A stretch of DNA of 64,000 nucleotides from positions 80,282 to 144,281 of the forward strand of contig JAAKDF010000001.1 in the NCBI GenBank assembly GCA_011754105.1, given 5' to 3'. The translations under genes were made by a program, and so were the position numbers. The DNA comes from Serratia symbiotica (GTDB taxonomy: Bacteria; Pseudomonadota; Gammaproteobacteria; Enterobacterales; Enterobacteriaceae). The notes beneath the pieces are model-generated. The model was not told the origin of the DNA. It ran no database searches and was given only the letters and a program-made list of their open reading frames with translations. Positions 47,828-60,785 of the stretch are shown here, piece after piece (position 1 is the first letter of the stretch; every line of letters begins with the position of its first letter).

Positions 47828-48691
47828 ATGATCCGTAGTATGACTGCCTATGCCAGGCGTGAAATCAAGGGAGAATGGGGCAGCGCGGCATGGGAACTGC
47901 GTTCCGTAAACCAGCGCTACTTAGAAACCTATATCCGTCTACCAGAACAATTCCGCAGCCTAGAGCCGGTAATCCGGGAACGTATCCGTGGCCGTTTGAC
48001 TCGTGGTAAAGTAGAGTGCAATCTGCGCTTCGAGCTGGATCCCAGCGCACAAAGCTTGATGATATTAAACGAAAAACTGGCTAAGCAACTGGTCGAAGCT
48101 GCCAATTGGGTTAAAATGCAGAGCGACGAAGGGAAAATCGACCCGATCGACGTGCTGCGCTGGCCAGGCGTGATGTCCGCTGCGGAGCAAGATCTGGACG
48201 CCATCAGCGGCGAGTTGATGCAGGCGTTGGACGGCGCACTGGATGACTTCATCACTGCGCGCGAGAGAGAAGGCACCGAGCTAAAAGCCTTAATCGAGCA
48301 ACGCCTAAATGGTGTTGGTGCCGAAGTGGTCAAAGTGCGCATCCAGATGCCAAACATTTTACAGTGGCAACGTAAGCGGTTGGTCAGAAAGCTGGAAGAA
48401 GCCCAAGTGCAGTTGGAAAAAACTCGCCTGGAGCAAGAGCTGGTGCTAATGGCACAGCGTATCGATGTTGCCGAAGAGCTAGATCGCCTAGAAGCGCACG
48501 TGAAGGAAACGCTCAACATCATGAAGAAAAAAGAAGCCGTAGGCCGTCGCCTCGACTTTATGATGCAGGAGTTCAACCGCGAATCGAACACGCTGGCTTC
48601 CAAATCGATCAATGCTAATGTCACCACATCCGCTATTGAGCTAAAAGTGCTAATCGAGCAAATGCGCGAACAGATTCAGAATATCGAATAA
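47828..48691 (+). CDS. yicC: YicC family endoribonuclease-like protein
   Basis: MIRSMTAYARREIKGEWGSAAWELRSVNQRYLETYIRLPEQFRSLEPVIRERIRGRLTRGKVECNLRF. Confidence 0.93.
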   Translation: MIRSMTAYARREIKGEWGSAAWELRSVNQRYLETYIRLPEQFRSLEPVIRERIRGRLTRGKVECNLRFELDPSAQSLMILNEKLAKQLVEAANWVKMQSDEGKIDPIDVLRWPGVMSAAEQDLDAISGELMQALDGALDDFITAREREGTELKALIEQRLNGVGAEVVKVRIQMPNILQWQRKRLVRKLEEAQVQLEKTRLEQELVLMAQRIDVAEELDRLEAHVKETLNIMKKKEAVGRRLDFMMQEFNRESNTLASKSINANVTTSAIELKVLIEQMREQIQNIE

Positions 48692-48734
48692 CGTTTCACT
48701 CGATCTCGATTTGTCTCACTAAGTCTCGTCAGAA

Positions 48735-48768
48735 TAAAAAGGCCACTATAAATCATGGCCTTTTTTGT
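48735..48768 (+). terminator. yicC terminator hairpin
   Basis: aaaaaggccactataaatcatggccttttttgttg. Confidence 0.8.
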
Positions 48769-48852
48769 TGTATATAGTCTCAGGCTGTATCACTACAGCG
48801 CATGTGCAGATTGTTCTTAAAGGTGTACTTATTCAGGTTTAAGTACACACGG

Positions 48853-49253
48853 GCGTTTTTGAATAAATCGAACATTTGGCCGCTACGAGGATTAAATGAC
48901 TCTCCTTCTCTCAAAATAGCGAGATTCCGTAACCAATTAAAAGTTCAAGATCACCAACTGGAAGGCTTACAACAACGCCCTTAATCACTCGTGGTTCACT
49001 CACTGTCTGGGTGGATGAAACGGCACTTCACGCCTGGTACTGGGATGCAAAACCTTCTCTGCGTGGTCCCACACAACATTATTCCAATATGGCAATGACC
49101 AGCGTATTGATGCTAAAATGAATTTTTGGCCTGACACTTCGCGCACTCTAGGGCTCGTAGATTCTATTTTCACACTGATGAAAGTGCCGTTGAACTTCCC
49201 GGACTACATCAGAGGAGTCTTTATTCCAAATCCGATCTATTCAACAAAGCCAA
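48853..49253 (+). mobile_element. IS5-family (IS903-like) internal-deletion derivative, copy H (~400 bp)
   Basis: cgtttttgaataaatcgaacatttggccgctac... / ...ggagtctttattccaaatccgatctattcaacaaagcc; transposase N-terminal region then fused right end. Confidence 0.85.
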
Positions 49254-49659
49254 TTTTTCTATCAGTTTCTCAAAGGATGTTTACAATAAAATCTCCCGTT
49301 TGGGGAGGTTTAGAAAGACAAACTAACCGCTTTCCCATCCTGCCTAAAAACGCATGATGCTTTCTTTAACGCTCGTTGAAAGGTTTTCATCGCCTCTGTT
49401 CTTCGGGGGCTTGCCTTTATTCCATAATCTTATAATAGTTTCGCTACATATGATTGGCATAGGTTGCATTTACGCACCGGAGGCGCGTGCCGATTAAGCA
49501 GTTTATTGGTAACTGGATGTAATTTATTAATTAATTGGTTTTCTTGGCCTAAAGTTAGTCATTGAATGCAAGATTCGGTTGTGACTTTTATTGCTCCTGT
49601 TCATCAAGTAGAATGCCCTGCAACGAGAAACCATATCAAGATAAGTATTACTCTAGGCA

Positions 49660-50916
49660 ATGACCTTGCTAGCATTGGGTATTAATCACAAAACCGCTCC
49701 GATTTCTCTGCGTGAAAGGGTGGCCTTCTTACCAGAGTCTCTTGATCAGGTGCTGACTAGTTTGCTCCAACAACCTTTGGTGCAGGGCGGTGTGGTGTTG
49801 TCTACCTGCAACCGCACTGAGCTGTACATTAGCGTAGAGCAACATGAACATATCCACGAACACCTAGTTTCCTGGCTGTGTGAATATCATCACCTTCGCC
49901 CCGAAGATGTGCAAAAAAGCCTCTATTGGCATCACGATAACGACGCGGTCAGCCACCTGATGCGCGTGGCTAGCGGACTAGATTCGTTGGTATTGGGTGA
50001 GCCTCAGATCCTTGGGCAGGTGAAAAGAGCCTTCGCTGAATCCCATCGTGGCCAGTCGCGATCCGGTGAGTTGGATCGCCTGTTCAAAACTTCCTTCTCC
50101 GTCGCCAAACGCGTGCGCACCGAAACTGAAATCGGTGCCAACGCCGTATCTGTTGCCTTTGCTGCCTGTACACTGGCACGTCAAATTTTCGAATCGCTGG
50201 CTGATCTAAACGTTTTGCTGGTTGGTGCCGGTGAAACCATCGAGTTGGTCGCACGACATCTGCGCGTGCACAAAGTGCGGCATATGATCATTGCTAACCG
50301 TACCCGCGAACGTGCTCAAAGGCTGTCGGGTGAAGTTGGCGCGGAAGTGATCACCTTGCTGGAGATTGACCAACGTCTGGCAGATGCAGATATCATCATC
50401 AGCTCTACCGCCAGTCCGTTGCCGATCATCGGTAAAGGGATGGTAGAACGAGCGCTAAAAGCGCGCCGCTACCAGCCTATGCTGCTGGTAGATATAGCTG
50501 TACCACGCGATATCGAGCCGGAGGTTGGCAAACTGGCGAGTGCTTATTTGTACAGTGTAGACGATCTGCACGCCATTATCCATAACAACCTGGCGCAGCG
50601 TAAGGCTGCAGCGGCGCAGGCAGAAGTGATCATACAGCAGGAAAGCACCAATTTTATGGCTTGGTTACGTTCGCAGGGGGCGGTAAAAACCATTTGTGAT
50701 TATCGCTCGCAGGCCGAGCAAATTCGTGCGGGAATGGAGGCCAAAGCATTGGCCGCCATTGCGCAGGGTGCCACTGTTGAACAGGTTATCCAAGAGTTAG
50801 CGCACAGATTGACCAACCGTCTTATCCATGCCCCAACAAAATCCCTCCAGCAGGCTGCCAGCGATGGCGATGTGGAGCGGTTGCAATTATTACGCAACAT
50901 CCTCCAGCTGGATTAG
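49660..50916 (+). CDS. hemA: Glutamyl-tRNA reductase
   Basis: [78 protein letters not shown]. Confidence 0.97.
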   Translation: MTLLALGINHKTAPISLRERVAFLPESLDQVLTSLLQQPLVQGGVVLSTCNRTELYISVEQHEHIHEHLVSWLCEYHHLRPEDVQKSLYWHHDNDAVSHLMRVASGLDSLVLGEPQILGQVKRAFAESHRGQSRSGELDRLFKTSFSVAKRVRTETEIGANAVSVAFAACTLARQIFESLADLNVLLVGAGETIELVARHLRVHKVRHMIIANRTRERAQRLSGEVGAEVITLLEIDQRLADADIIISSTASPLPIIGKGMVERALKARRYQPMLLVDIAVPRDIEPEVGKLASAYLYSVDDLHAIIHNNLAQRKAAAAQAEVIIQQESTNFMAWLRSQGAVKTICDYRSQAEQIRAGMEAKALAAIAQGATVEQVIQELAHRLTNRLIHAPTKSLQQAASDGDVERLQLLRNILQLD

Positions 50917-50953
50917 TATTAGTTTTATTAATTAACATGGTCTAATACCACGC

Positions 50954-52039
50954 ATGAAGCCTTCGATTACTGACAAACTAGAAGCGTTACAAGAGCGCTA
51001 TGAAGAAGTGCAGGCGTTGCTCGGCGATGCTGGCGTTATTGCTGAGCAGGATCGTTTTCGCGCACTGTCGCGAGAATATGCACAACTGACCGATGTCAGC
51101 CGCTGCTTCCTTAGATGGCGTCATATACAGGGTGATTTGGCGACGGCGGAAATGATGCAAGACGATCCTGAAATGCGCGAAATGGCGCAAGAAGAACTCA
51201 AGCAGGCCAAAGCGACAACCAAAAAACTAGAACAACAGCTACAGGTGCTGCTGTTGCCAAAAGATCCTGACGATGAGTGCGGCTGTTTCCTGGAATTGCG
51301 CGCTGGTACCGGCGGCGATGAGGCGGCGATCTTTGCCGGCGATTTATTCCGCATGTATAGCCGCTATGCCGAAAATCGCCGCTGGCGTGTAGAAATGATC
51401 AGCGCTAATGAGGGAGAACACGGTGGCTACAAAGAGGTGATTACCAAAGTCTCTGGTGAGGGTGTCTATGGCCAATTAAAGTTTGAATCTGGTGGTCACC
51501 GTGTGCAGCGAGTGCCGGAAACCGAGTCTCAGGGGCGTATCCACACCTCCGCCTGCACTGTGGCGGTGATACCGGAAGTGCCAGAGGCTGAAAGGCCGAA
51601 CATCAATCAAAGCAATCTGAAAATCGACACATTCCGCTCTTCTGGCGCGGGTGGTCAGCATGTTAATACCACCGACTCGGCGATCCGCATCACCCACCTG
51701 CCAACTGGCATTGTCGTAGAATGCCAAGACGAGCGTTCGCAGCACAAGAATAAGACCAAGGCAATGTCGGTGCTCAGCGCACGTATCCGTGCTGCCGAAA
51801 TGGCTAAACGCCAACAGGCAGAAGCCTCAACCCGCCGCAACCTACTTGGTAGCGGTGATCGTTCTGACCGTAACCGCACCTATAACTTCCCGCAGGGGCG
51901 CGTGACCGATCACCGCATCAATCTGACACTATATCGTCTAGAAGAGGTGATGTCAGGCAAGCTGGACATGCTGATCCAACCGATCTTGCAGGAATACCAG
52001 GCCGACCAACTTGCCGCGCTGTCTGCTGAGCAAGAGTGA
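50954..52039 (+). CDS. prfA: Peptide chain release factor 1
   Basis: [81 protein letters not shown]. Confidence 0.97.
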   Translation: MKPSITDKLEALQERYEEVQALLGDAGVIAEQDRFRALSREYAQLTDVSRCFLRWRHIQGDLATAEMMQDDPEMREMAQEELKQAKATTKKLEQQLQVLLLPKDPDDECGCFLELRAGTGGDEAAIFAGDLFRMYSRYAENRRWRVEMISANEGEHGGYKEVITKVSGEGVYGQLKFESGGHRVQRVPETESQGRIHTSACTVAVIPEVPEAERPNINQSNLKIDTFRSSGAGGQHVNTTDSAIRITHLPTGIVVECQDERSQHKNKTKAMSVLSARIRAAEMAKRQQAEASTRRNLLGSGDRSDRNRTYNFPQGRVTDHRINLTLYRLEEVMSGKLDMLIQPILQEYQADQLAALSAEQE

Positions 52040-52890
52040 TGGATTATCACTACTGGCTGAAATCCGCCGCTGCCCGGTTAACGCACAGCGATAGCCCCAG
52101 ACGTGATGCGGAAATCTTGCTGGGTTTTATTACTGGGCGGACCAGAGCCTTTCTCATAGCGTTCGATGAAACGAGACTGACGCCGCAACAGCAGCAGCAA
52201 CTAGAAGCGCTGCTGGTACGCCGTGAACATGGTGAACCAGTAGCCTATCTGGTTGGTGAGCGTGAATTCTGGTCGCTACCTCTGTCGGTTTCCCCTGCCA
52301 CCCTTATCCCGCGCCCGGATAGTGAATGCCTGGTAGCACTGGCGCTGGAATGCCTACCGATCGCGTGCTGCCATATTCTCGATCTCGGCACTGGCACTGG
52401 TGCTATTGCGCTAGCGCTAGCCAGCGAACGGCCGGATTGTACGGTCATTGGCGTTGATTTGCAGCCCGACGCGCTGGCACTGGCACAACATAATGCGCAG
52501 AAGCTAACGATCAGCAATGTGCAATTCTTACAGGGTAACTGGTTCAGTTCACTAACACCCCAGCATTTTGCATTAATCGCCAGCAACCCGCCGTATATCG
52601 ACACTGACGACGCACACCTGATGCAGGGAGATGTACGTTTTGAACCTGCTAGCGCGCTGGTGGCGGCGCAACAGGGGCTGGCTGATTTGGACGCAATCGT
52701 GCACCAGGCACCGCAGCATCTGCAACCTCAGGGATGGCTATTGCTGGAACACGGCTGGCAGCAGGGTCACAGCGTGCGCACGCTAATGCTGGATGCTGGT
52801 TTTATGGCGGTTGCCACTTACCGTGATTACGGCCACAATGAGCGCGTGACCCTCGGCCAGTGGCCGTACTCCGCAGTGACCAAAAATTAA
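52039..52890 (+). CDS. prmC: Peptide chain release factor N5-glutamine methyltransferase
   Basis: EFWSLPLSVSPATLIPRPDSECLVALAL; ILDLGTGTGAIALALASERPDC; ASNPPYIDTDD. Confidence 0.95.
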   Translation: MDYHYWLKSAAARLTHSDSPRRDAEILLGFITGRTRAFLIAFDETRLTPQQQQQLEALLVRREHGEPVAYLVGEREFWSLPLSVSPATLIPRPDSECLVALALECLPIACCHILDLGTGTGAIALALASERPDCTVIGVDLQPDALALAQHNAQKLTISNVQFLQGNWFSSLTPQHFALIASNPPYIDTDDAHLMQGDVRFEPASALVAAQQGLADLDAIVHQAPQHLQPQGWLLLEHGWQQGHSVRTLMLDAGFMAVATYRDYGHNERVTLGQWPYSAVTKN

Positions 52891-52934
52891 TAATAACGAA
52901 GCGTAAGACAATCTGGTAGGTAATATTCAGGTTT

Positions 52935-53130
52935 TATCCGTTGCTGGCTATAGACTAATGGCTGACCGAGAAATTTTTTGGCGTTATTATCTACATCCTG
53001 CTTGGCTACGCCACCTTGGATAAGAAGAGTAAAAGTCAGAAACTACGCGTTTTGGCGTTCGTTATTGAGCTGGATTGCTTGTACCTGATAAGTAAACTTG
53101 CCAAGACGAAAATACCGTTTCTGATGGGAT
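52935..53130 (+). pseudogene. sirB2: SirB2/YchQ membrane protein remnant
   Basis: Short fragments (ATLDKKSKSQKLRVLAFVIELDCLYLISKLAKTKIPFLMGYL) between prmC and sirB1. Confidence 0.6.
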
Positions 53131-53134
53131 ACCT

Positions 53135-53757
53135 ATGAGCCGTATTGCGGATTTTGAATTTAACACATCGCCACTGAGTTGCGGTGTGATTCTCGTGTCA
53201 CCGTCGATACGGCACGATTTCCCGGTGGCCGAGGTTGAGTGTAAGCTAAAGCAACTGGTCGATGAAGCGCGCGCAGCTATGCCGGATGATCTCAATCAGG
53301 AGCAGCAACTAGCAGCAACTAAACGCACTCATTGAGCTTTTCTTCACTATCTAGGGTTGGGTACTATTTTCTTGCATATTGCGCACCATTTAGATCTGCC
53401 GCTGATGCCGGTAATTTTCTTTACTCAGATTATTTTACGTGCCTACTGGCTAGATGATGAAATGTGGCTGATCAACCCGTTGAACGGCGAAACTCTAAAC
53501 GAGCATCAATTAGAAGTGTGAATTAAAAGTAGCTTAGGGCTGTGTGCTGAGTTAGAAGACAACGATATACATGAATCGGATAACCTCTTCATAGTGGTGC
53601 GTAAGATGATCGATGCTTTGAAAGACGCTCTGATTGAAGAAAAACAGATGTAAATGGCACTGAGTACTAGCGAAACTGCCTTGTACTTTGACCCATACGA
53701 TTCTTACGAGATCCAAGACCGTGGGCTGATTTACGTCCAGCTTGAGTACAACCATAA
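53135..53757 (+). pseudogene. sirB1: SirB1/YchA transglutaminase-like TPR protein remnant
   Basis: MSRIADFEFNTSPLSCGVILVSPSIRHDFPVAEVECKLKQLVDEARAAMPDDLNQEQQL then frameshift; later DIHESDNLFIVVRKMIDALKDALIEEKQM*MALSTSETALYFDPYDSYEIQDRGLIYVQL. Confidence 0.88.
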
Positions 53758-53762
53758 ACTAA

Positions 53763-54644
<882 letters not shown>

Positions 54645-54816
54645 GCGCTATTATCGCTAGCTCTGCTGTGTGTGGCTATAACCTGGGAAACAGTGGAACT
54701 GCTGATAGCCTGTCTGGAATGGAGCACGTTTTAAGTGGGGATGCCAAAGCGTTCCTGACAAAACAATTAATTCTTATGGCAAAGAGAATTACATTTGGAA
54801 TAAAAATATCGGCAGA

Positions 54817-54859
54817 AAGATAGATACATAGGGAGAAAAGCCCCCTATGTATCTATCTT
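54817..54859. repeat. Perfect 17-bp inverted repeat (hairpin), 9-nt loop
   Basis: aagatagatacataggg agaaaagcc ccctatgtatctatctt. Confidence 0.9.
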
Positions 54860-55073
54860 AAGAACATAAATTCCAAAACAAGCAGGCCTACAGGATAGGC
54901 TTCTATTTAACTAACTGACTCCCCTGGTATGAAAGGTGCAATATTTGCATATATTGCAGTATGCCGATTGTTGTAGCAAGCAGTTAGATACTTTCTTACC
55001 CTCTTCAGGCTGTCCGCCTCACCGAAGGATAGCAAGTAAAACACTCGTTACTATCATCAGAAAGGAGGGAGAA

Positions 55074-58000
55074 CTAAGTCGATAGCACCACTCTGTGCGC
55101 CAAGAAGGTGCTTAGCAGATTCTTAGTAAACTTTAGCCGTGTCTCTCGATCTCTTAAATCGAGCATAAACTTTAATTTGCTTGGCCCATCTAGGCGATAT
55201 ACCTGTGGATTGCTTTGCAGCAGTCCGATCAGGTAGCCCGGATCGACACAGTTGTTATCGCCAAACTCGATAAATCCACCGTACTCATTACCCTCAATTC
55301 GTTTGATTCCCAGAGTTTGTGCGTGCTGGCGCAGCGTTGCGTTTTGCAAGAGGTTACGCGCCGGTTCCGGCAGCACGCCGAAACGGTCAATCAGTTCCAC
55401 CTTTAGCTCTTCAAGATCGTTGCTATTTTTAGCGCTGGCAATGCGTTTATAGAACGATAAACGGGTATTTACGTCTGGCACGAAGTCGTCCGGTAGCAGA
55501 ATTGGCATGCGTAACTCCACTTCCGCATGGCTACTGGTGAGATCTTCCAGCGACGGTTCGCGGCCATTTTTCAGTGCGTCAACTGCGCTTTCCAGCAATT
55601 CCATATACAACGAGAAGCCAATGGTGGTCATCTGGCCGCTCTGATCTTCTCCCAACATCTCACCTGCACCACGAATTTCTAGATCATGAGTGGCTAGCGC
55701 GAAGCCATCACCCAGATCCTCTAGCGAGGCGATAGCTGCCAACCGTTTTTGCGCATCGTCGCTCATGGCTTGCTGCGGATTGGGTGTTAGCAGGTAGGCG
55801 TAAGCTTGATGGTGTGAACGCCCGACACGGCCTCGTAACTGGTGCAGTTGTGCTAGCCCAAAGCGGTCGGCGCGCTCGATAATAATGGTATTGGCGCTGG
55901 CAATATCGATGCCGGTTTCGATAATGGTGGTGCAAACTAGCACTTTGAAGCGTTGATGATTAAAATCGTTCATCACCCGCTCCAAATTGCGTTCGCGCAT
56001 CTGGCCGTGGCCGATGGCGATACGCGCTTCTGGCACCAGTTTCGCCAGCTTTTGCGCTGCCTTCTCGATGTTCTCCACATCGTTGTAAAGATAATAAACC
56101 TGCCCGCCACGTAATACCTCACGTAGGATCGCTTCACGCACTATCAGGCTGTCATATTCGCGTACGAATGTTTTTACTGCCAGACGGTGTGCGGGTGGGG
56201 TGGAGATAATAGATAGGTCGCGCATGCCGCTCATCGCCATATTCAAGGTGCGTGGAATGGGGGTGGCAGTCAGCGTTAGAATGTCTACGTTGGAGCGCAT
56301 CACTTTAATGCGATCTTTATGGCGCACGCCAAAGCGGTGCTCTTCATCGACGATTAGCAATCCCAGATCTCTCCAGCACAGATCGCCTTGTAACAGCTTG
56401 TGGGTGCCTATGATGATATTTACCTTGCCATTGGCCGCAGCATTAAGTACCTGCTGCTGTTCTTTGGTACTGCGAAAGCGTGACATCATTTCAATGCGGA
56501 TCGGCCAAGTGGCGAAGCGATCACGAAAGTTGTCGAAGTGCTGCTGTGCCAGCAGGGTAGTGGGAACTAATACCGCCACCTGTTTACCGTTTTCTACCGC
56601 CAGAAAGGCGGCGCGCATTGCCACCTCTGTTTTACCGAAGCCGACATCGCCTGACACCAGACGATCCATGGCTAACGGCTTGCACATGTCGCTCAGCACG
56701 GCGTTTATGGCCTGCTGCTGATCAGGTGTGGTCTCAAAGGGGAAGGTTTGGCAGAAAAGCTGATACTTTTTAAGGTTGTGCTGAAAAGAGAAGCCATTTT
56801 TTGCAGCGCGCTGGGCATATATATCCAGCAGTTCGGCGGCCACATCCCGCACCTGCTCGGCGGCCTTCTGCCTTGCGCGTGTCCAGGCATCGCCTCCCAA
56901 CTTGTGCAACGGGGCATTTTCGTCCGCGCGGCCAGCATAGCAGCTGATCAGATGCAGCGAAGAAACTGGTACATACAGCTTGTCTTCGCCAGCGTAGGAT
57001 AGTATCAGATATTCGGCCTTAATACCCCCGGCTTCCAGAGTGGTCAGACCGACATAGCGCCCAACACCGTGATCCAAGTGCACCACTGGTTGACCGGGAT
57101 GCAACTCTGCCAGGTTACGGATCAGTGTATCGGTGTTGATAGTGCAGCGATTATCCTGTTGGCGGCGGCGGAACCGTTCTCCCAACAGATCGCTTTCACA
57201 GATTAGCGCCCTGTTGTGCATGCTATCGAAGAAACCTTATTCGCACGCGCCGACCATCATCATATAGCGGCCTGTCAGCTGTGCCTGATCTAGGTGCTGG
57301 ATCAGCAAGGTAACCGAGTTTGATACGACCGAGCAGATCCTGTAGCTGCTCGCGCCGGACCTCACTCTCGAGCGAAAAAATTACACTGCCGTCAAAGTCT
57401 GCGACAAAGCGGTGCAAATTGTTCAGCGGCAATTTGTTTTGATCCTGCACCGCCAGATTGGGTAGGGCATAGTAGCCCAAGTTGATATTACCCGCCTGGG
57501 CCGCTAGATCTACGGTTTCTAACGCCATACGCGGCCAGGCTTTTAGTTCGATGAATAGTGCATCGACGCGTAACCACAGGGTATCCGGTGCCAGCAGCGG
57601 ACGCATAGGATCTATGCGTCCGCTTTGGTAACGCAGGCTGATGTCCTGCCAGAAGCGCGTGGCGGCTTTTTCAAGATTACTTTTGTTGACGATCAAGGTG
57701 TTGGCTGGCAGATAACTGAACATTGATGGCAGCGGTTGGTTGAAGAACAGCGGTTGCCAATATTCGAAACCTGCAGGACAGGTCCCTTTGCTGGCTTGCA
57801 GGTAAATATACTCAGGATAACGGCGCACATCAAATTGCTCACGCCACTGGCTGCGGAATAGCTCGATGTCGTTTTTATCGATTGGAAATTCATGGGCCGG
57901 TAGCAGGTTAATGGCGTCGACCTCGCTCAGCGTGCGCTGTCTGTCGACCTCGAAGGTATTCAGGCTGTTGATTTCGTCATCGAAGAAGTCAATAAGGTAT

Positions 58001-58560
58001 GGCTCTTCGCTGCCTATTGGGTAAAGATCGAACAAGGCACCCCAGGGGGCGAATTCGCCATGCTCCATCACTTGCGCAACGCTATAGTAACCAGTTTGTT
58101 CCAATTGGCTGCGCAGCTTATTGCGTGATAGGCGCTGGCCTGTTTTCAGCACTAACGCGTAACCATGCAGAAATTCATGCGGACAGACGAGCTGCATTAG
58201 GGTATTGACCGGCAAAATGATCACCCCGTGTACTATATTAGGCAGATGATACAGGCGCGACAGGCGAGACGAGCTGATGTCCTGATGTGGTGAGAAGCCA
58301 TCATAGGGTATGGTTTCCAAGTCGTACAGTGTCATGACCCTTTGATCGGTAAACTGCTGGATCTCGTTGAGCCGCCGTAGGGCATTTTGCATGTCTGGAG
58401 TGATTAGCATCACTGGCCCCTTATGGCGTTCGACGATTTCGGTACATTCCACGGCGCAGGCCGAACAGGATAACTGGCCTAATCGGCGCAGATGTCCTGC
58501 GCATTCGGGGAGAGAATAACGGTGGGATAAGAAACGGCTGCGGCTATTAGAAATGCTCAT
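55074..58560 (-). pseudogene. mfd: Transcription-repair coupling factor Mfd, split by frameshift plus stop near 57225-57320
   Basis: N-terminal ORF 57223-58560 (UvrB-like domain) and C-terminal ORF 55074-57221 (SGDVGFGKTEVAMRAAF, DEEHRFGV, HQLRGRVGRSHHQAYAYLL) together cover Mfd. Confidence 0.9.
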
Positions 58561-58867
58561 TCAAGTATCTTTAATCATCGTGATGGATTGCGCCCGGCAG
58601 CAATAATCGAAAAGCGCCTTAAACTGTGCGCTAGACTATAGTAGCACAGTAGTCATCAAACTGACACAGTTAAAAATGCTACAATTAGGTTTTTAACCTA
58701 AAACTTAATCGGTTAACAGCCAGGATTTTGTCCGGCTAGTCCGCTTTTGCCTAAGTTTCGGCCAGCGCTGTCAGCGGAATAAAAGGCTCACCGGGTGTTC
58801 CCTTGGTGCGGTAGAGCCTTTATTATCGATAATTACATTGCTTTACCATGGCAACAAAACGGATTTC

Positions 58868-60070
58868 ATGTATCAACCTGTCGCGTTATTCATTGGCCTG
58901 CGCTACATGCGCGGGCGTATCTCAGACCGCTTTGGGCGGTTTGTTTCCTGGCTATCGACTATCGGCATCACCTTGGGAGTGATGGCGATGGTCACTGTAT
59001 TATCGGTTATGAACGGTTTTGAAAAGGATCTGGAAAATAACATCCTTGGCTTAATGCCGCAGGTTTTGATTACCAGTAAACATGGATCAATTAACCCTCA
59101 GTGGCTACCCGCCTTGGCAGTTCAGGGGCTGAAGGGAGTCAGACGCGTTGCGCCAATGACCACTGGCGATGTGGTGCTGCAAAGCGCCCGCAGTTTGGCG
59201 GTGGGTGTAATGCTCGGTGTCAACCCGGACGAAGTCGATCCCTTGACCCCTTATCTAGTCAATATTAAACAGCAGCAACTGCAACCGAGCCAATACAATA
59301 TCATTATTGGTAAGCAATTGGCCAGCCAGCTCGGCGTCAAGCGCGGTGATTCGCTGCGGCTAATGGTGCCGAGTGCCAGCCAGTTCACGCCAATAGGCCG
59401 CATTCCCAGCCAACGGCTGTTCACCATTATCGGCACCTTTTATGCCAACAGTGAGGTGGACAGCTATCAGTTGCTGGTCAACCAGCAGGATGCATCGCGC
59501 CTGATGCGTTATCCGGCTGGCAACATTACAGGCTGGCGTCTGTTCCTACAACAGCCGCTGATGGTTGATACCCTTAGCCAGCAGAGGCTGCCACAAGGAA
59601 CTGAATGGAAAGACTGGCGTGAGCGCAAAGGCGAGCTGTTCCAGGCGGTGCACATGGAAAAAAACATGATGCTACTGCTACTTAGTCTGATCGTCGCGGT
59701 TGCCGCGTTCAACATAATTACTTCGCTTGGTTTACTGGTGATGGAAAAACAGAGCGAGGTGGCGATCCTGCAAACCCAAGGCCTGACTCGCGGCCAGATC
59801 ATGGTGGTGTTTATGGTGCAGGGCGCGAGTTCTGGTATCATAGGTGCCCTGATCGGCACGTTGTTCGGTGTTCTGCTAGCTAGCAATCTGAATAACCTGA
59901 TGCCAGTCCTTGGCGTATTTATTAATGGCGCTTCTTTACCAGTAGCGGTTGATCCGCTGCAAGTGACGTTTATTGCTGTGCTGGCAATGGCGGTATCTTT
60001 AATATCCACGCTCTACCCTTCATGGCGCGCTGCCGCCGCACAACCTGCTGAGGCTTTACGTTATGAGTAA
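58868..60070 (+). CDS. lolC: Lipoprotein-releasing ABC transporter permease LolC
   Basis: [61 protein letters not shown]. Confidence 0.95.
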   Translation: MYQPVALFIGLRYMRGRISDRFGRFVSWLSTIGITLGVMAMVTVLSVMNGFEKDLENNILGLMPQVLITSKHGSINPQWLPALAVQGLKGVRRVAPMTTGDVVLQSARSLAVGVMLGVNPDEVDPLTPYLVNIKQQQLQPSQYNIIIGKQLASQLGVKRGDSLRLMVPSASQFTPIGRIPSQRLFTIIGTFYANSEVDSYQLLVNQQDASRLMRYPAGNITGWRLFLQQPLMVDTLSQQRLPQGTEWKDWRERKGELFQAVHMEKNMMLLLLSLIVAVAAFNIITSLGLLVMEKQSEVAILQTQGLTRGQIMVVFMVQGASSGIIGALIGTLFGVLLASNLNNLMPVLGVFINGASLPVAVDPLQVTFIAVLAMAVSLISTLYPSWRAAAAQPAEALRYE

Positions 60071-60080
60071 CCTTCATGTT

Positions 60081-60785
60081 ATGAGTAACCTTTATTTGAT
60101 GCAGTGTGACAACCTGTGCAAGAGCTATGAGGAAGGTAACCTGCAAACCGATGTGTTGCGCAATGTCAATTTTAACATGCAGCACGGCGAGATGATAGCG
60201 ATAGTCGGTAGTTCAGGTTCCGGTAAAAGCACATTGCTGCACCTGCTGGGTGGTTTGGATTCACCGAATGCTGGCGAGGTGATCTTTAAAGGCCTATCGT
60301 TAAATAGCATGTCTTCGGCGGCTAAAGCGGAACTACGCAATCGCCAGCTTGGCTTTATCTATCAGTTTCACCACCTGCTGCCAGACTTTACCGCGTTAGA
60401 GAATGCCGCCATGCCGTTGCTAATCGGTGGCACCCATACAGCACTGGCGCAGCAGAAGGCGATGTCGATGCTGGCGGCGGTTGGGCTGGAGAAGCGCAGC
60501 AAACATCGCCCCTATGAACTGTCAGGAGGTGAGCGACAGCGTGTGGCGATTGCCCGTGCGCTGGTCAACAACCCAGCGCTGGTGTTGGCGGACGAACCGA
60601 CCGGCAACCTAGATAAACGCACCGCAGACAGCATCCTTGATTTATTGGGTGAGCTAAACGTGCGCCAGAGTACGGCATTTTTAGTCGTTACCCATGATTT
60701 GCAGTTGGCTAAGCGCCTCAGCCGCCAATTGGAAATAGTCGATGGCCAACTTCATAGGCCATTAACTCTGTTGGGAGTCGAGTAA
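60081..60785 (+). CDS. lolD: Lipoprotein-releasing ABC transporter ATPase LolD
   Basis: [81 protein letters not shown]; start ambiguous (60063 or 60081). Confidence 0.96.
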   Translation: MSNLYLMQCDNLCKSYEEGNLQTDVLRNVNFNMQHGEMIAIVGSSGSGKSTLLHLLGGLDSPNAGEVIFKGLSLNSMSSAAKAELRNRQLGFIYQFHHLLPDFTALENAAMPLLIGGTHTALAQQKAMSMLAAVGLEKRSKHRPYELSGGERQRVAIARALVNNPALVLADEPTGNLDKRTADSILDLLGELNVRQSTAFLVVTHDLQLAKRLSRQLEIVDGQLHRPLTLLGVE

